From: Vreelandella neptunia
GTDB lineage: Bacteria > Pseudomonadota > Gammaproteobacteria > Pseudomonadales > Halomonadaceae
Assembly: GCF_034479615.1 (NCBI RefSeq)
Contig: NZ_CP140255.1
Span: 186,001-250,000 of the forward strand
Direction: 5' to 3'
Length of the DNA stretch: 64,000 nt
Part shown: in pieces, positions 27,407 to 37,541 of the stretch
How the letters are laid out: each line of letters begins with the position of its first letter
Position numbering within the stretch: position 1 is the first letter of the stretch
The notes under the pieces: generated by a model
The model's database searches: none
What the model was told of the DNA's origin: nothing
What the model saw: the letters and a program-made list of their open reading frames with translations, nothing else
Made by a program: the position numbers and the translations under genes

Positions 27407-28372
27407 ATGCAGACATTATCTCTCTCCCGCACGTTAATCAGCGCCGCCGTTGCTAGCGCCTTCGCCCTGGCTGCGGTGAACGCTTCTGCGGATCTGTCGT
27501 CGCGCTATGTGGATAACGATGGCGATATGGTCGCCGATGTTCCCAGCGATGAGTCTCAGTGGGTGGATCCGGATACCTTGGTGTTTGCCTATACCCCGGT
27601 TGAAGACCCAGCGGTTTACGCTGACGTCTGGTCTGACTTTTTGGATCACCTGAGCGACGCCACCGGCAAAAAAGTGCAGTTCTTCCCGGTGCAGTCCAAC
27701 GCTGCCCAGCAGGAAGCGCTGCGCGCTGGCCGTCTCCACGTAGCCGGTTTCAATACCGGCGGCGTACCGGTCGCGGTTAACTGCGGTGGTTTCCGCCCCT
27801 TCGCCATGATGGCCGCTGAAGATGGCAGTTTTGGCTATGAGATGGAGATCATTACCTACCCAGGAAGCGGCATTGAAGCCGTTGAAGACTTGCAGGGTCG
27901 CCAGCTAGCGTTTACCTCCGAGACCTCAAACTCTGGCTTCCGCGCTCCCTCGGCGCTGCTGCGCTCTGAGTACGGTATGGAAGCGGGCGAAGATTTTGAG
28001 ACCGCATTCTCTGGCTCCCACGATAACTCTATTCTTGGCGTCGTCAACGAAGATTACGACGCGGCGGCGATTGCTAACTCTGTAGGCAAGCGGATGATTT
28101 CCCGCGGTGTGGTGAACGAAGGTGATTACGACATCATCTACACCTCACAAACCTTCCCCACCACCGCTTACGGGCTGGCGAATAACCTGAATCCGGAACT
28201 TGCCGAGAAAATTCAGGATGCGTTCTTCAGCTACGACTGGGAAGGCACTGCCCTCGAGTCAGAATTCGCCAACTCCGGCGAAGCACAGTTTATTCCGATT
28301 ACTTATCAGGAAAACTGGGAAGTTATTCGCACCATCGCTGACGCCAACGGCGTGACCTACGACTGCGATTAA
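27407..28372 (+). CDS. phnD: Phosphonate/phosphate-type ABC transporter, periplasmic binding protein
   Basis: 321 residues with a signal peptide (about 1-29, cut near NASA/D). It has PhnD-family motifs: YTPVEDP early, VAGFNTGGVPVAVNCGG in the middle and SETSNSGFRAPSALL lining the ligand pocket. It captures phosphonate, phosphite or a related oxyanion for the membrane complex. A GNRA-capped hairpin follows the gene and may protect its mRNA, giving an excess of binding protein. No C-P lyase genes lie nearby, so the ligand may not be a phosphonate. Confidence 0.92.
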   Translation: MQTLSLSRTLISAAVASAFALAAVNASADLSSRYVDNDGDMVADVPSDESQWVDPDTLVFAYTPVEDPAVYADVWSDFLDHLSDATGKKVQFFPVQSNAAQQEALRAGRLHVAGFNTGGVPVAVNCGGFRPFAMMAAEDGSFGYEMEIITYPGSGIEAVEDLQGRQLAFTSETSNSGFRAPSALLRSEYGMEAGEDFETAFSGSHDNSILGVVNEDYDAAAIANSVGKRMISRGVVNEGDYDIIYTSQTFPTTAYGLANNLNPELAEKIQDAFFSYDWEGTALESEFANSGEAQFIPITYQENWEVIRTIADANGVTYDCD

Positions 28373-28396
28373 TCTCTAAGCAGTACCCCAATACGA

Positions 28397-28424
28397 TCGG
28401 CCAGGAGGGCAACCTTCTGGCCGA
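28397..28424 (+). promoter_or_regulatory. Intercistronic hairpin between phnD and phnC
   Basis: Stem CGGCCAGGAGG pairs with CCTTCTGGCCG (one G-T) around a GCAA tetraloop. There is no U-tract after it, so it is unlikely to terminate fully. It fits an mRNA-stabilising element for the upstream cistron. Confidence 0.6.
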
Positions 28425-28449
28425 ACCGCTATGTAGATGAGGCACTTCC

Positions 28450-29310
28450 ATGTTGACACTCACCGGCGTTGGCAAACGTTACCCTACCGGGGATCGAGCG
28501 CTGACGGATATTGAACTCACGCTGCCCAAAGGCCAAGTGATGGCGCTGATTGGCCCCTCTGGCGCGGGTAAAAGCACGCTAATTCGCTGTGTTAACCGGC
28601 TGGTTGAGCCTACCCAGGGCAGCATTCGTCTGGACGGCACGGAGCTGACGAAGCTCTCGGGGCATAAGCTGCGTCACGCCCGCCGCTCCATGGGCATGAT
28701 TTTCCAAGAGTATGCGCTGGTAGACCGCTTAACCGTGATGGAGAACGTACTGTCGGGTCAGCTCGGTTATGTGGGCTTTTGGCGCAGCTTCCTGCGCCGC
28801 TACCCGCAGGAGGCCGTGATTGAAGCCTTCCGTCTATTGGAGCGAGTGGGGCTGCCGCATGCCATTGATAAACGCGCCGATGCCCTGTCTGGCGGCCAAC
28901 GCCAACGGGTGGGTATCGCCAGGGCGCTCCTGCAAAGTCCCAAACTGTTGCTGGTGGATGAACCTACCGCCAGCCTTGACCCAAAAACTTCCCGGCAAAT
29001 CATGCGCTTGATTCGTGAGCTATGCGCAGAGCGCGAATTGGCGGCGATCATCAATATTCACGACGTAGCGCTGGCCCAGCAGTTTGCTGACCGCATTGTC
29101 GGCCTGCGGGCGGGTGAAATCGTCTTTGATGGCCTTCCCAGCGAACTCACCAGCGAGATCCTTACCACGATTTACGGTGAAGAGGATTGGGATACCACGC
29201 CTGAACCAATGGACGATGAAGTCAGCGGTGATGAGGCGACTAACACTGCTGCGATTAATCCTCCCTACGCGCGGGTGATGTCGACCATTGAAGCGGGAGC
29301 GGCACGATGA
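28450..29310 (+). CDS. phnC: Phosphonate-type ABC transporter ATP-binding protein
   Basis: 286 residues. Walker [10 protein letters not shown] (about 37-45), Q-loop FQEYALV, signature [15 protein letters not shown], Walker [13 protein letters not shown] and the H-loop NIHDVAL are all present. The C-terminal 35 residues after the ABC core are a family-atypical acidic extension. It energises import through the two PhnE permeases and overlaps the first phnE start as ATGA. Confidence 0.95.
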   Translation: MLTLTGVGKRYPTGDRALTDIELTLPKGQVMALIGPSGAGKSTLIRCVNRLVEPTQGSIRLDGTELTKLSGHKLRHARRSMGMIFQEYALVDRLTVMENVLSGQLGYVGFWRSFLRRYPQEAVIEAFRLLERVGLPHAIDKRADALSGGQRQRVGIARALLQSPKLLLVDEPTASLDPKTSRQIMRLIRELCAERELAAIINIHDVALAQQFADRIVGLRAGEIVFDGLPSELTSEILTTIYGEEDWDTTPEPMDDEVSGDEATNTAAINPPYARVMSTIEAGAAR

Positions 29311-30125
29311 ACGAGCAGGCACGCCAGCAGGCGGCGCAGCGCGGTCAGTGGCGGCGACTACCGCTAATTGAGAGTCCCCGCTTGCGCTGGGGGCTCGCCA
29401 TCGGCGCAGTGGTGTATCTGTTTTTAGCGCTTGCCTCGGTCGAGGTGAACTGGGCGCGGGTGGCGGAAGGCGCGGGCCGAGCGGTTAATTTTTTAGGCGC
29501 CTTTATGCAGCCCGACTTTGTCAGCCGCTACGACGATATCGTCGCGGGCTTGCTGGAAAGCTTGACTATGACGCTCACCTCCACGGTACTGGGTGTGCTA
29601 CTGGCGATACCCGTGGGCTTAGGGGCAGCGCGAAATATTTCACCACTGCCGATCTACTTTGTGTGTCGCGGGATTATCGCCGTTTCACGTACGTTCCAGG
29701 AGATCATCATCGCCATTCTGTTTGTGGTGATGTTCGGCTTTGGGCCCTTTGCGGGCATGATCACCCTGGCATTTGCGACGATTGGCTTTATGGCCAAGCT
29801 GCTGGCGGAAGATATCGAGGACTTGGATTGGCGGCAGGTAGAAGCGGTGCGCGCCACGGGCGCCAGTTGGTGGCAAACCATGAATCACGCCGTGCAGCCC
29901 CAGGTCATGCCGCGTTTGATTGGGCTTTCCATGTACCGTTTGGATATCAACTTCCGTGAGTCCTCGGTGATTGGCATCGTCGGTGCAGGCGGTATTGGCG
30001 CCACGCTGAATACCTCGCTGAGCCGCTATGAGTACGATACCTCTGCGGCGATTCTGCTGATTATCATCGCCATCGTGCTGCTGTGCGAGTACAGCTCAAG
30101 CCACGTTCGCCGCTGGACTCAGTAA
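29307..30125 (+). CDS. phnE: Phosphonate-type ABC transporter permease (first copy)
   Basis: 272 residues, about six membrane segments. The EAA-type coupling loop is visible as [26 protein letters not shown], followed by [18 protein letters not shown]. It forms the membrane channel with the second, related phnE gene. It is translationally coupled to phnC. Confidence 0.93.
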   Translation: MNEQARQQAAQRGQWRRLPLIESPRLRWGLAIGAVVYLFLALASVEVNWARVAEGAGRAVNFLGAFMQPDFVSRYDDIVAGLLESLTMTLTSTVLGVLLAIPVGLGAARNISPLPIYFVCRGIIAVSRTFQEIIIAILFVVMFGFGPFAGMITLAFATIGFMAKLLAEDIEDLDWRQVEAVRATGASWWQTMNHAVQPQVMPRLIGLSMYRLDINFRESSVIGIVGAGGIGATLNTSLSRYEYDTSAAILLIIIAIVLLCEYSSSHVRRWTQ

Positions 30126-30186
30126 ACGCTGATTCAGTAACTGCTGGATCCGTAATTTCTGGCCCCTTAATTTGTCGAGAGTTTAA

Positions 30187-31002
30187 ATGCCTGTTTCCAC
30201 TACACCCCAGGGGCAGCCGGTTTGGCGGCGGCGCACTAGTCGCGCTCAATGGTTGCAGTACCTGGCTTGGCTGGCAGGTGTCAGCCTATTTCTGCTCTGC
30301 TGGAAGATAATTTCCGACAACACCATGTGGGTGTTTGTGGAAGATGCCGGTCGCCAGGGAGCAGACCTGATCAGCCGCATGACCCCTCCTGAATGGGGCT
30401 ACGCCAATGTGCTCTGGAAGCCCATGTGGGACACCATCAATATCGCTACTTTGGGCACCGCGTTAGGGATTATGATGGCGTTTCCGGTGGCATTTTTAGC
30501 CGCCCGTAACACGACGCCGCACCCGCTGGTGCGAAGTTTGGCGCTGATGGTGATCGTCTCATCGCGCTCCATTAACTCGCTGATTTGGGCGATGCTGCTG
30601 GTCACCATTCTTGGCCCCGGCGTACTGGCGGGGATTATTGCCATTGCCCTGCGCTCCATCGGCTTTGTGGGCAAGCTGCTTTACGAAGCGATTGAAGAGA
30701 TCCATCCCACACCCGTTGAAGCGATTAGCGCTACCGGCGCGAGCCGACTGCAGGTGATGAACTACGGTGTGCTGCCCCAGGTGATGCCCGCATTCGCGGG
30801 GATTAGCGTTTACCGCTGGGACATTAATATTCGTGAGTCGACGGTGTTGGGCTTGGTCGGGGCAGGTGGTATTGGTCTGCAGTTGAATGCCTCGATCAAT
30901 AGCCTCGCCTGGGATCAAGTTAGCGTCATCTTTATTATGATTTTCGCCACCGTGCTGGTGTCGGAGTGGATCTCTGCCCGCGTGCGTCACGCAATTATCT
31001 AA
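30187..31002 (+). CDS. phnE: Phosphonate-type ABC transporter permease (second copy)
   Basis: 271 residues, paralogous to the gene before it, with the same core EAISATGASRLQVMNYGVLPQVMP and RESTVLGLVGAGGIGLQL. Two PhnE-type permeases in tandem imply a heterodimeric channel, as in several phosphonate/phosphite importers. It starts 61 bp after the first copy. Confidence 0.93.
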   Translation: MPVSTTPQGQPVWRRRTSRAQWLQYLAWLAGVSLFLLCWKIISDNTMWVFVEDAGRQGADLISRMTPPEWGYANVLWKPMWDTINIATLGTALGIMMAFPVAFLAARNTTPHPLVRSLALMVIVSSRSINSLIWAMLLVTILGPGVLAGIIAIALRSIGFVGKLLYEAIEEIHPTPVEAISATGASRLQVMNYGVLPQVMPAFAGISVYRWDINIRESTVLGLVGAGGIGLQLNASINSLAWDQVSVIFIMIFATVLVSEWISARVRHAII

Positions 31003-31036
31003 ACTGCAAGCTGCCTAAATCGGCGAGGTTACCCCT

Positions 31037-31666
31037 ATGCGCTTTCCTGAAGCCGAGCTAACAACGATAGATTTACTGCGCCACGGTGAGCCGGTGGGTG
31101 GGCGTATGCTCCGCGGCTCCACCGACCATCCGCTGAGTGAAAACGGCTGGCAGCAGGTGACCGATGCCGTCATGCGACAGACGGTCGACGGACATTTGCC
31201 CTACGATGCGATCGTGACCTCGCCGTTAACACGCTGCCGTGAATTTGCCCTATGGCTGGGGGAAGAGTTTGATCTGCCCGTTCAGGTGGAGGACGATTTC
31301 GCTGAACTGCACTTGGGGCGGTGGGAAGGCAAAACCCACGTCCAGGTGTTTGCCGAAGAGGGCACCGAGCGTATGAGTGCGTTTTGGTTCGATCCTGCCG
31401 CGGTGTCTCCCCCTGGCGGCGAAACCCTGCAAGCTTTTGACGCGCGATTGGCCGAGGCCTGGCAGCAGCTGTTAAGTAATCCGCCTGGTAAGCATGTGCT
31501 GGTAGTGGCGCATCTATTTGTCTGCAATGGCCTGCTGCGCCAGGTAATCGAGCAGCCACTTTCGCGGGTACTGGCAATGGATTTACCTTACGCGGCAATT
31601 AGCCGGGTGCGTCATGAGCGCCATGCGCTGGGTGAAACCAGCTTTGTCGAGTGGATTGGACGTTAA
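31037..31666 (+). CDS. Histidine phosphatase, CobC-like
   Basis: 209 residues of the phosphoglycerate-mutase-like superfamily. The catalytic LLRHGEP is near residue 15, and SPLTRCREFA, ELHLGRWEG and VVAHLFVCNG supply the remaining phosphate-pocket residues (the last H is the acid/base partner). The motif RGSTDHPLSENGWQQ resembles alpha-ribazole phosphatase. It lies 34 bp after the second phnE and is probably co-transcribed, which suggests dephosphorylation of an imported or starvation-related ester. No cobalamin genes are near. Confidence 0.8.
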   Translation: MRFPEAELTTIDLLRHGEPVGGRMLRGSTDHPLSENGWQQVTDAVMRQTVDGHLPYDAIVTSPLTRCREFALWLGEEFDLPVQVEDDFAELHLGRWEGKTHVQVFAEEGTERMSAFWFDPAAVSPPGGETLQAFDARLAEAWQQLLSNPPGKHVLVVAHLFVCNGLLRQVIEQPLSRVLAMDLPYAAISRVRHERHALGETSFVEWIGR

Positions 31667-31731
31667 CTATTGGCGGCTAGGCATGCTTTGCGCCATCATG
31701 AAGGCACGTTGGTTTATCGGAGCGGCTGTCC

Positions 31732-32244
31732 ATGAGATTGGTTCGCCTGTGGTCTCTACCTTGCGGATTGGCCCCCTCTGGAAGGTGGCTGCTTACCTGC
31801 CTGTTACTACTGGCACTAGCGGGTTGTGCCAGCCGCGATCTTACCCCCATTGAGGCACCCCCTAACCGCGCAGGACTCTCTATGGAGCGTGCGCTGATTC
31901 TCTCCCATGCCCAGCAGGCCATTGGCACACCGTATCGCTTTGGGGGAAATACGCCGGATGGTCTGGACTGCTCTGGCTTGGTGGAAATGACCTACCGGGC
32001 GGCGGGTATTCGCGTTCCGCGTACCGCTGATGAGCAGTTTCGCGCCTTGCCCCAGGTGAAATCCCCTCGCCCTGGCGATCTGCTTTTCTTTGGCGACCGT
32101 CGCAAAGCGACCCACGTAGGGATTTATCGTGGCAACGGCCAAATGATTCATGCGCCTGGCAATGGCCGCGCGGTAGTCAGCGTGCCGTTAGAGATCGATT
32201 ACTGGCAGGCGCGCTTTTTGGGCGCCGCCAGCCCAGCGCCTTAA
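31732..32244 (+). CDS. NlpC/P60-family lipoprotein, cell-wall endopeptidase
   Basis: 170 residues. A long signal sequence ends in a lipobox LAGC (Cys about 32). The NlpC/P60 domain follows with catalytic Cys in GLDCSGLVE, His in ATHVGIY, and a later H in MIHAPG. It resembles Spr/MepS-type gamma-D-Glu-meso-DAP endopeptidases that open peptidoglycan crosslinks for growth. It is anchored in the outer or inner membrane by the lipid. It stands alone. Confidence 0.88.
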   Translation: MRLVRLWSLPCGLAPSGRWLLTCLLLLALAGCASRDLTPIEAPPNRAGLSMERALILSHAQQAIGTPYRFGGNTPDGLDCSGLVEMTYRAAGIRVPRTADEQFRALPQVKSPRPGDLLFFGDRRKATHVGIYRGNGQMIHAPGNGRAVVSVPLEIDYWQARFLGAASPAP

Positions 32245-32488
32245 GGGTCGCTTAACTCCGCCGCTTGTTAGGCCGGAAAATCCGTCAGGCTTTATGACTT
32301 GAATCAATATAGAGTTCCTCACACGCCCTATACTCGCGCCGCTTTGTCATTAATTTATCTATTGAAATTAAACATATTTAACTACATGACAAAGTGCGGC
32401 AGACTTAGCTAAACGCATCAGTTGATGCGGATAATAATAATTGGGCACGCCGCTTACCCCAACGACGCTATCTGTTTGAGGCTAAGCC

Positions 32489-34441
32489 ATGAAAACTATC
32501 ATTAACCGCATGTCGATGCGGTTTAAATTTGCCTGTGTGTTGGTGCTTCCCTTGCTTGCCCTGGCCTGGTTTGCTGCACAAGGCATTATGGAACGTTTGA
32601 CCACCCTGCAGGAGTTTGATCGTCTGCACGCCATGACCCAATTAGCTCAACGCGCCGGTGATACCGTTCACCAAATGCAGCTTGAGCGCGGAATGACCGC
32701 TGGCTTTCTGGGCAGCGAAGGTAATGCCTTTGGCGACCAGCTTAAACAGCAGCGTCCCAACACCGACGCCGCTGTCCAGACTTTCCAAACTCAGCGTAAT
32801 GCCTTGGATCCAGCGCTGTTAACGCCTGCTGTCCAGCAACGACTCAACGAAATTGACGACCAGTGGCAGCGCCAGGCAGCCTTACGCAAGCGTGTCGATG
32901 ACCTGGATATTGCGATGGGTGATGCGTTAAGCCACTACACCGGCATCAACGGTCAACTAATGGCCTTTGTGGGTACGCTGTCGCATCTCACCAGCGAAGG
33001 CGGTATTGCTCGCCAGTTAAGTGCCTACTACCAGTTGCTGGAAGCCAAAGACTTAGCGGGGATTGAGCGGGCGCTGCTTTCTAATGCCTTCGCCAGTGAC
33101 GGCATGCCTGACGCTACACTGCGCCGTTTCTTGTCCTTGTTGGGCGAGGAACAGGCATTCTTGGCTAGCTTCCGCCTGTTGGCTGGAGAAGAAAGCCGCG
33201 ACCAGCTTGACCAGGCGTTAAGCGGTGCAGAGATTGAACGCCTCTTGGCTCGCCGAGAATTGGCGATCAGTCAAGCGCAAACAGGCGGTTATGGGGTCGA
33301 CCCAGAGCAGTGGTTCGAGTGGCAAACGGTAAAAATTGCGCGCCTCAAGGCCTTAGAAAACCACGTTGCTGATACGGTGGTGGCCCAAACCGTTGGACTT
33401 CGCGAATCAGCTCAACAGGCTCTTTGGCAGTATGCGGTAATTGCCCTCGTGGCCAGCTTGATGGCGATTATTGCTGCTGTATTGATCGTACGTGCCATTA
33501 CTCAGTCGCTTAACCAGGCGCTAACCAGTATCGCGACCCGGGGTAGCGATTTAACGCAGCGCTTGGTAGTGCCGGGTAGCGATGAGTTATCACAACTATA
33601 TCAGGCGTTTAATGAATCGTCGGAAGTTACCGAAGCGCTGGTGGCTGACGTTAAGCGCAATGCGCAGTCGGTAGCGGTGGCCAGCAATCAGATGGCGCAG
33701 GGTAATCAAGACCTTGCCCAGCGAACCGAAGAGCAGTCCGCCTCGCTGGTGCAAACCGCGTCGAGTATGGAGCAGATCACCGCCACGGTGCGCCAGAGTG
33801 CTGAAAACGCGCAGCAAGCCCAGCAGATGACGGGTGATGTGGCTCAAGAGGCAAAAGAAGCCACCGCCGTCGCTTCTCAAGCCCAAACAGCCATGCAGCT
33901 TATCCTGCAAGCCAATGAGCAGGTAACTAGCATTGTGGCGACCATCGATAACATCGCTTTCCAAACCAATTTATTAGCGCTTAATGCCTCGGTTGAAGCG
34001 GCGAGAGCCGGTGAGCATGGGCGCGGTTTTGCAGTGGTCGCCGACGAAGTGCGCAAATTGGCTAGTCGTAGTGCCCAGGAGGCCAGCCAGATTCGTCAAT
34101 TGATCGATAATAACGTGGCAAAAATTTCAGAAGGCGAAAGTCTGGTGACTACCACAAACGAAACCTTGGGACGGATTGCTCAACGGGTAGGGCAAATGGC
34201 AAGTCTGATGGATGAAATGGCGTCGGCTACCCATGAACAGTCGGCAGGGATTGAGCAAATTAACCGTGCCATGGCCCAGTTGGAAGATGTAACCCAGCAA
34301 AATGCTGCATTGGTTGAGGAAATGGCCGCGGCGAGCCGCTCCCTTGATGATCAGGCAGACGACATGACCAGCAAAGTGAGTGATTATCTGGTGCGCGATA
34401 TTGAGCCGGCCGCAAGCCGTTTAACCATGTCCTACGCATAG
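32489..34441 (+). CDS. Methyl-accepting chemotaxis protein with NIT sensor domain
   Basis: 650 residues. TM1 (about 12-30) and TM2 (about 312-335) enclose a periplasmic NIT domain, recognisable from [14 protein letters not shown] and its all-helical pattern, which binds nitrate or nitrite in characterised members. HAMP and a long coiled-coil signalling domain follow, with the hairpin tip [19 protein letters not shown], which contacts CheA/CheW. The C-terminus lacks an obvious NWETF pentapeptide, so CheR/CheB must be recruited by other receptors. Confidence 0.92.
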   Translation: MKTIINRMSMRFKFACVLVLPLLALAWFAAQGIMERLTTLQEFDRLHAMTQLAQRAGDTVHQMQLERGMTAGFLGSEGNAFGDQLKQQRPNTDAAVQTFQTQRNALDPALLTPAVQQRLNEIDDQWQRQAALRKRVDDLDIAMGDALSHYTGINGQLMAFVGTLSHLTSEGGIARQLSAYYQLLEAKDLAGIERALLSNAFASDGMPDATLRRFLSLLGEEQAFLASFRLLAGEESRDQLDQALSGAEIERLLARRELAISQAQTGGYGVDPEQWFEWQTVKIARLKALENHVADTVVAQTVGLRESAQQALWQYAVIALVASLMAIIAAVLIVRAITQSLNQALTSIATRGSDLTQRLVVPGSDELSQLYQAFNESSEVTEALVADVKRNAQSVAVASNQMAQGNQDLAQRTEEQSASLVQTASSMEQITATVRQSAENAQQAQQMTGDVAQEAKEATAVASQAQTAMQLILQANEQVTSIVATIDNIAFQTNLLALNASVEAARAGEHGRGFAVVADEVRKLASRSAQEASQIRQLIDNNVAKISEGESLVTTTNETLGRIAQRVGQMASLMDEMASATHEQSAGIEQINRAMAQLEDVTQQNAALVEEMAAASRSLDDQADDMTSKVSDYLVRDIEPAASRLTMSYA

Positions 34442-34536
34442 CGTTAAAGCCTTGATAGGGTGGGCACGCTTAACTTTTTGCATTGGCAGCCGATAATGCA
34501 CTTTAGTATTGCAACGCCCTCGCGCCGGAATAGGGT

Positions 34537-34562
34537 GTTAATATACAGCAGCGTTAATATAC
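34537..34562 (+). repeat. Direct repeat GTTAATATAC upstream of PAS-GGDEF-EAL gene
   Basis: Two exact 10-bp copies (34537-34546 and 34553-34562), 16 bp apart, about 160 bp before the next start codon. It may be an operator. No regulator can be named. Confidence 0.35.
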
Positions 34563-34723
34563 CTATGCAGGAGTAGGTGTGAGATATCAAAGTAGTGCGG
34601 GGGCGTCCTAGGGTGTCCGCCGTGCTATCTTCATCATCGCATTATTTGTACTTGAACAGCCCTATATAACGGCGAACCTATATGGCGATGTCTCTATAAC
34701 AATGACGAGGAGAGCAAAGACGT

Positions 34724-36526
34724 ATGCACGAATCCTTGAAGTTATCGAAGGAGCAGTCTTTGTCTCAACAGCCCTCCCTGACAACATCAATTCCCCGCTT
34801 GAACACGATGCCAACAGCGCCTAAGCGCTATACAGCGTCACCTGCTGAATCGGTATTTTGCTACGCCAACGAAGCGATCATTATTACCGATGCGGAAAAC
34901 CGGGTAGTGGAGGTTAACCCTGCTTTTTGTGAGTTAACGGGGATCACCCAGGGAGATGTGCAGGGCAAAACGCCAGAAGCGTTCAGTATTTTACCGCTGG
35001 ATGATAGCCGAACCACGCGGTTGATGCGGGAAGAGCTGCAGTTGCGTGACCGTAGCAAAAGCCAGGTTAGCTATCGTAGCCATGATGGCCAGTTTTATCC
35101 GGGCATGATGTCGATTAATCGCGTGCGCAATGAGCAAGGTGAGATCGATCACCATGTGATTGTGCTTGCTGACCTTTCGGCCATTCCAGCCCATGCCCGC
35201 CACCTTAATCGAGAAGTCTATTTCGATGCCCTAACGGGGCTGCCCAATCTGCAGCTACTGACACAATTGATTCAAGAGTCCATGCAGCATGCAGAAACCA
35301 AACAGCTACCCTTGGCGGTGTGCTCGCTGGATATCGACTTCTTCAAAAATATTAATGACCGGCTGGGTTCCACCGTGGGCGATGCGCTGCTTTCCTCTTT
35401 TTCGCAGCGGATAAGCCATCTGCTGTTCGGGGATGATGTGTTGGCTCGGGTGGGGGGCGATGAGTTTGTGCTGTTACTCCATCATGGTGTCGACGACGAT
35501 TTTTTTGAGAAGTTGTTAGCCTCCATTCGCCAACCGCTGATGATTGACGGGCAGAGCATTCACCTGACGGCAAGCTTGGGAGTAACGCTCTATCCGAATG
35601 ATCAGGTTCAGGGCGACCTGCTGTTACGCCATGCCAATCAGGCGATGTACCGTGCTAAACAGCGGGGCCGCGATACCTTTCACTTGTTTGACCCTAACCA
35701 TGACCGCTTACTACAGGTGCGCCATGAGCAGCGTCAGCGCTTTATTGATGCGCTCAATAACAATGAACTGCGCCTTTATTACCAGCCCCAGGTCGATATG
35801 CGCAGTGGCAAGGTGGTCGGTCTTGAGGCGCTGATTCGTTGGCAGCACCCTGAAGAGGGGCTGCTTGCACCTGGGCAGTTTTTACCCATTATCGATACCA
35901 CACCGTTAGAAGTGGAGCTTGGTGAATGGGTCATTGAACGAGCGCTGCGCCAGTTGAGTGAGTGGCAAGTTCAAGGCATTGCGCTACCGATCAATGTGAA
36001 TATAAGCCCAACGCATCTGTTAGTGAGTGACTTTAGCCAGCGGTTGGGCGAGCTATTGGCAAGCTACCCTGATGTCCCCCCAGCAATGCTCAAACTCGAA
36101 GTGTTGGAGAGTGCGGCGATGCACGATATCGAGGCCGCGCTGCAAAACATGTCGCGCTGCCAGTCGCTGGGAGTCAGTTTTGCGATTGATGATTTTGGCA
36201 CCGGGTTTTCGTCTTTAACCCACCTGCGGCAGCTACCGGTATGTCTGATTAAAATCGATCAGAGCTTTGTCCGCGATATGCTTAGCGACCAGGACGATAT
36301 GGCGATTGTGGAAAGTGTCATTTACATGGCTAATCGCTTTAAGCGACCCATGCTGGCAGAGGGTGTAGAAACCTTAGAGCATGCCAAAGCCTTGATAGCA
36401 CTAGGCTGCGATTTAGCTCAAGGCTATGGTATTGGACGGCCGATGCCCGCAGAGGCATTACCTAACTGGTTAGCGAATTGGCCTAGCCGTGAAGAGTGGA
36501 GTTCACTTGCCCTAGTGGACAATTAG
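34724..36526 (+). CDS. PAS-GGDEF-EAL protein, both c-di-GMP active sites intact
   Basis: 600 residues, soluble. A PAS domain (about 40-155, NEAIIITDAENRVVEVNPAF) senses an unknown cue. GGDEF is canonical (VGGDEF, about 243-247) and EAL is canonical (GLEALIRWQHP about 365, with NVNISP, DDFGTGFSSLTHL, KIDQSF and AEGVET). It may synthesise or degrade c-di-GMP, with the net direction set by PAS. The gene uses AGGAGAG before ATG 34724. Its stop overlaps the converging SprA gene stop by 4 bp. Confidence 0.92.
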   Translation: MHESLKLSKEQSLSQQPSLTTSIPRLNTMPTAPKRYTASPAESVFCYANEAIIITDAENRVVEVNPAFCELTGITQGDVQGKTPEAFSILPLDDSRTTRLMREELQLRDRSKSQVSYRSHDGQFYPGMMSINRVRNEQGEIDHHVIVLADLSAIPAHARHLNREVYFDALTGLPNLQLLTQLIQESMQHAETKQLPLAVCSLDIDFFKNINDRLGSTVGDALLSSFSQRISHLLFGDDVLARVGGDEFVLLLHHGVDDDFFEKLLASIRQPLMIDGQSIHLTASLGVTLYPNDQVQGDLLLRHANQAMYRAKQRGRDTFHLFDPNHDRLLQVRHEQRQRFIDALNNNELRLYYQPQVDMRSGKVVGLEALIRWQHPEEGLLAPGQFLPIIDTTPLEVELGEWVIERALRQLSEWQVQGIALPINVNISPTHLLVSDFSQRLGELLASYPDVPPAMLKLEVLESAAMHDIEAALQNMSRCQSLGVSFAIDDFGTGFSSLTHLRQLPVCLIKIDQSFVRDMLSDQDDMAIVESVIYMANRFKRPMLAEGVETLEHAKALIALGCDLAQGYGIGRPMPAEALPNWLANWPSREEWSSLALVDN

Positions 36527-37164
36527 GCGGCTTGTTCCTCTAAAGATTGCTCGCCAGCGGCTGATTCATCTGCAGAGGCTGTTACCGCGGCACCGTCACT
36601 GCGAGCTTGCTCCATTTCACTGCGCTGCATGGAGGCTTCAAGCTTGGCTTCCAACAGGTACTGGCGCGCTTGGGCGGCCACTTGGTGGTCTTTTGGTGAG
36701 GGATCCGCAGGTGCCATGGCAGCGGCGATCACGGTCTGCATTTTTTCAATTGTGGCTTGGGGGTCATTGGGCACCGGACCGTAATCGATCGGTACCTCCC
36801 CCGCAACCGCATACCGCTTGCCATCGGGGCCAACTTCATACTCATAGCTGGCGCCGCCAGTATAGGCACCGCCCACTGTTTGGTGGGCCATTTCATGTTG
36901 GCGAACTTCGCGATCGGTCTGTTTAAGCTGATCTAGTAGCTGAATCTCTTCCGGCGCCATGGGCGTGCCGTCTGCCCGTTTGGGGCCAGCCTCGGCGCTG
37001 CTGCTCTCTTCGCTCGCGCTCGTCGTTTTAGGGTCGTCTGTAGACGCCGTATCTTCTTCAAGTGCACGGCCTTTTGCTGTTTGCTCAACGCGCGGGGACA
37101 TTGTATTCGCTGAAGGATATGTCCAGGCAGCATAAGAAACGGTGCTAATGGAAGAAACGGCCAT
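36523..37164 (-). CDS. SprA-related putative metalloprotease (CJM1_0395 family)
   Basis: 213 residues. A central HEMAH motif (HExxH, about residue 92) followed by GGAYTGGASYEYEVGPDGKRYAVAGEV is diagnostic of the SprA-related family. The His-Glu-His arrangement is that of zinc proteases, but activity has not been shown for most members. The flanks are low-complexity and acidic, rich in Ser, Ala, Glu. No signal peptide is evident, so its place in the cell is unclear. Confidence 0.8.
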   Translation of the reverse strand: MAVSSISTVSYAAWTYPSANTMSPRVEQTAKGRALEEDTASTDDPKTTSASEESSSAEAGPKRADGTPMAPEEIQLLDQLKQTDREVRQHEMAHQTVGGAYTGGASYEYEVGPDGKRYAVAGEVPIDYGPVPNDPQATIEKMQTVIAAAMAPADPSPKDHQVAAQARQYLLEAKLEASMQRSEMEQARSDGAAVTASADESAAGEQSLEEQAA

Positions 37165-37306
37165 AGGTCATTACCGACTAAGTACGAGTTGGGATACCAT
37201 GAAGTATTAGCGAGCGATACCGACAGTGCAAGTTTTTGCAGTACTAGATCGCTACTTTTCCGACACGATGGCACTCTTATGCCAGCCCTATCTTATTGCC
37301 AACCCT

Positions 37307-37534
37307 ATGCAAACCATTGATGTAGTTATTAATCTTAATTATGATGAGTGTTTGGCTCATTACGAAGGGCGTATTGCCAATGTGCGTACCCGCAGCGTAG
37401 ATGGTCGTTGGGTGATATTTCCGGCCGAGGCGATTCGTCGAGTAGTAAGTCGCGACGGCGTGCACGGTATTTATCGATTAAGTTTTACCGAGCAGGGCCG
37501 ATTTATCAGCATTAATCCTTTAATCGGACGTTGA
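37307..37534 (+). CDS. DUF2835-family small protein
   Basis: 75 residues from MQTIDVVINLNYDECLAHYEG. The core ANVRTRSVDGRWVIFPAEAIRRVV-HDGVHG-type segment matches DUF2835, a small gammaproteobacterial family of unknown function. The open frame reaches back to 37226, but family length favours ATG 37307. No convincing ribosome-binding site precedes either, so the start is uncertain. Confidence 0.75.
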   Translation: MQTIDVVINLNYDECLAHYEGRIANVRTRSVDGRWVIFPAEAIRRVVSRDGVHGIYRLSFTEQGRFISINPLIGR

Positions 37535-37541
37535 ATTGCCT

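Noticed and set aside
32420..32460. FliA (sigma-28) promoter before the chemoreceptor gene (TAAA...GCGGATAA)
   Set aside because: The spacing is 13 bp rather than the usual 15, and the -10 has one mismatch. It also overlaps a GCATCA/TGATGC palindrome. Not strong enough to call.
34442..34723. c-di-GMP riboswitch upstream of the PAS-GGDEF-EAL gene
   Set aside because: No conserved GCAAACC or GCAAAGCC-type core motifs appear; only a short direct repeat is seen.
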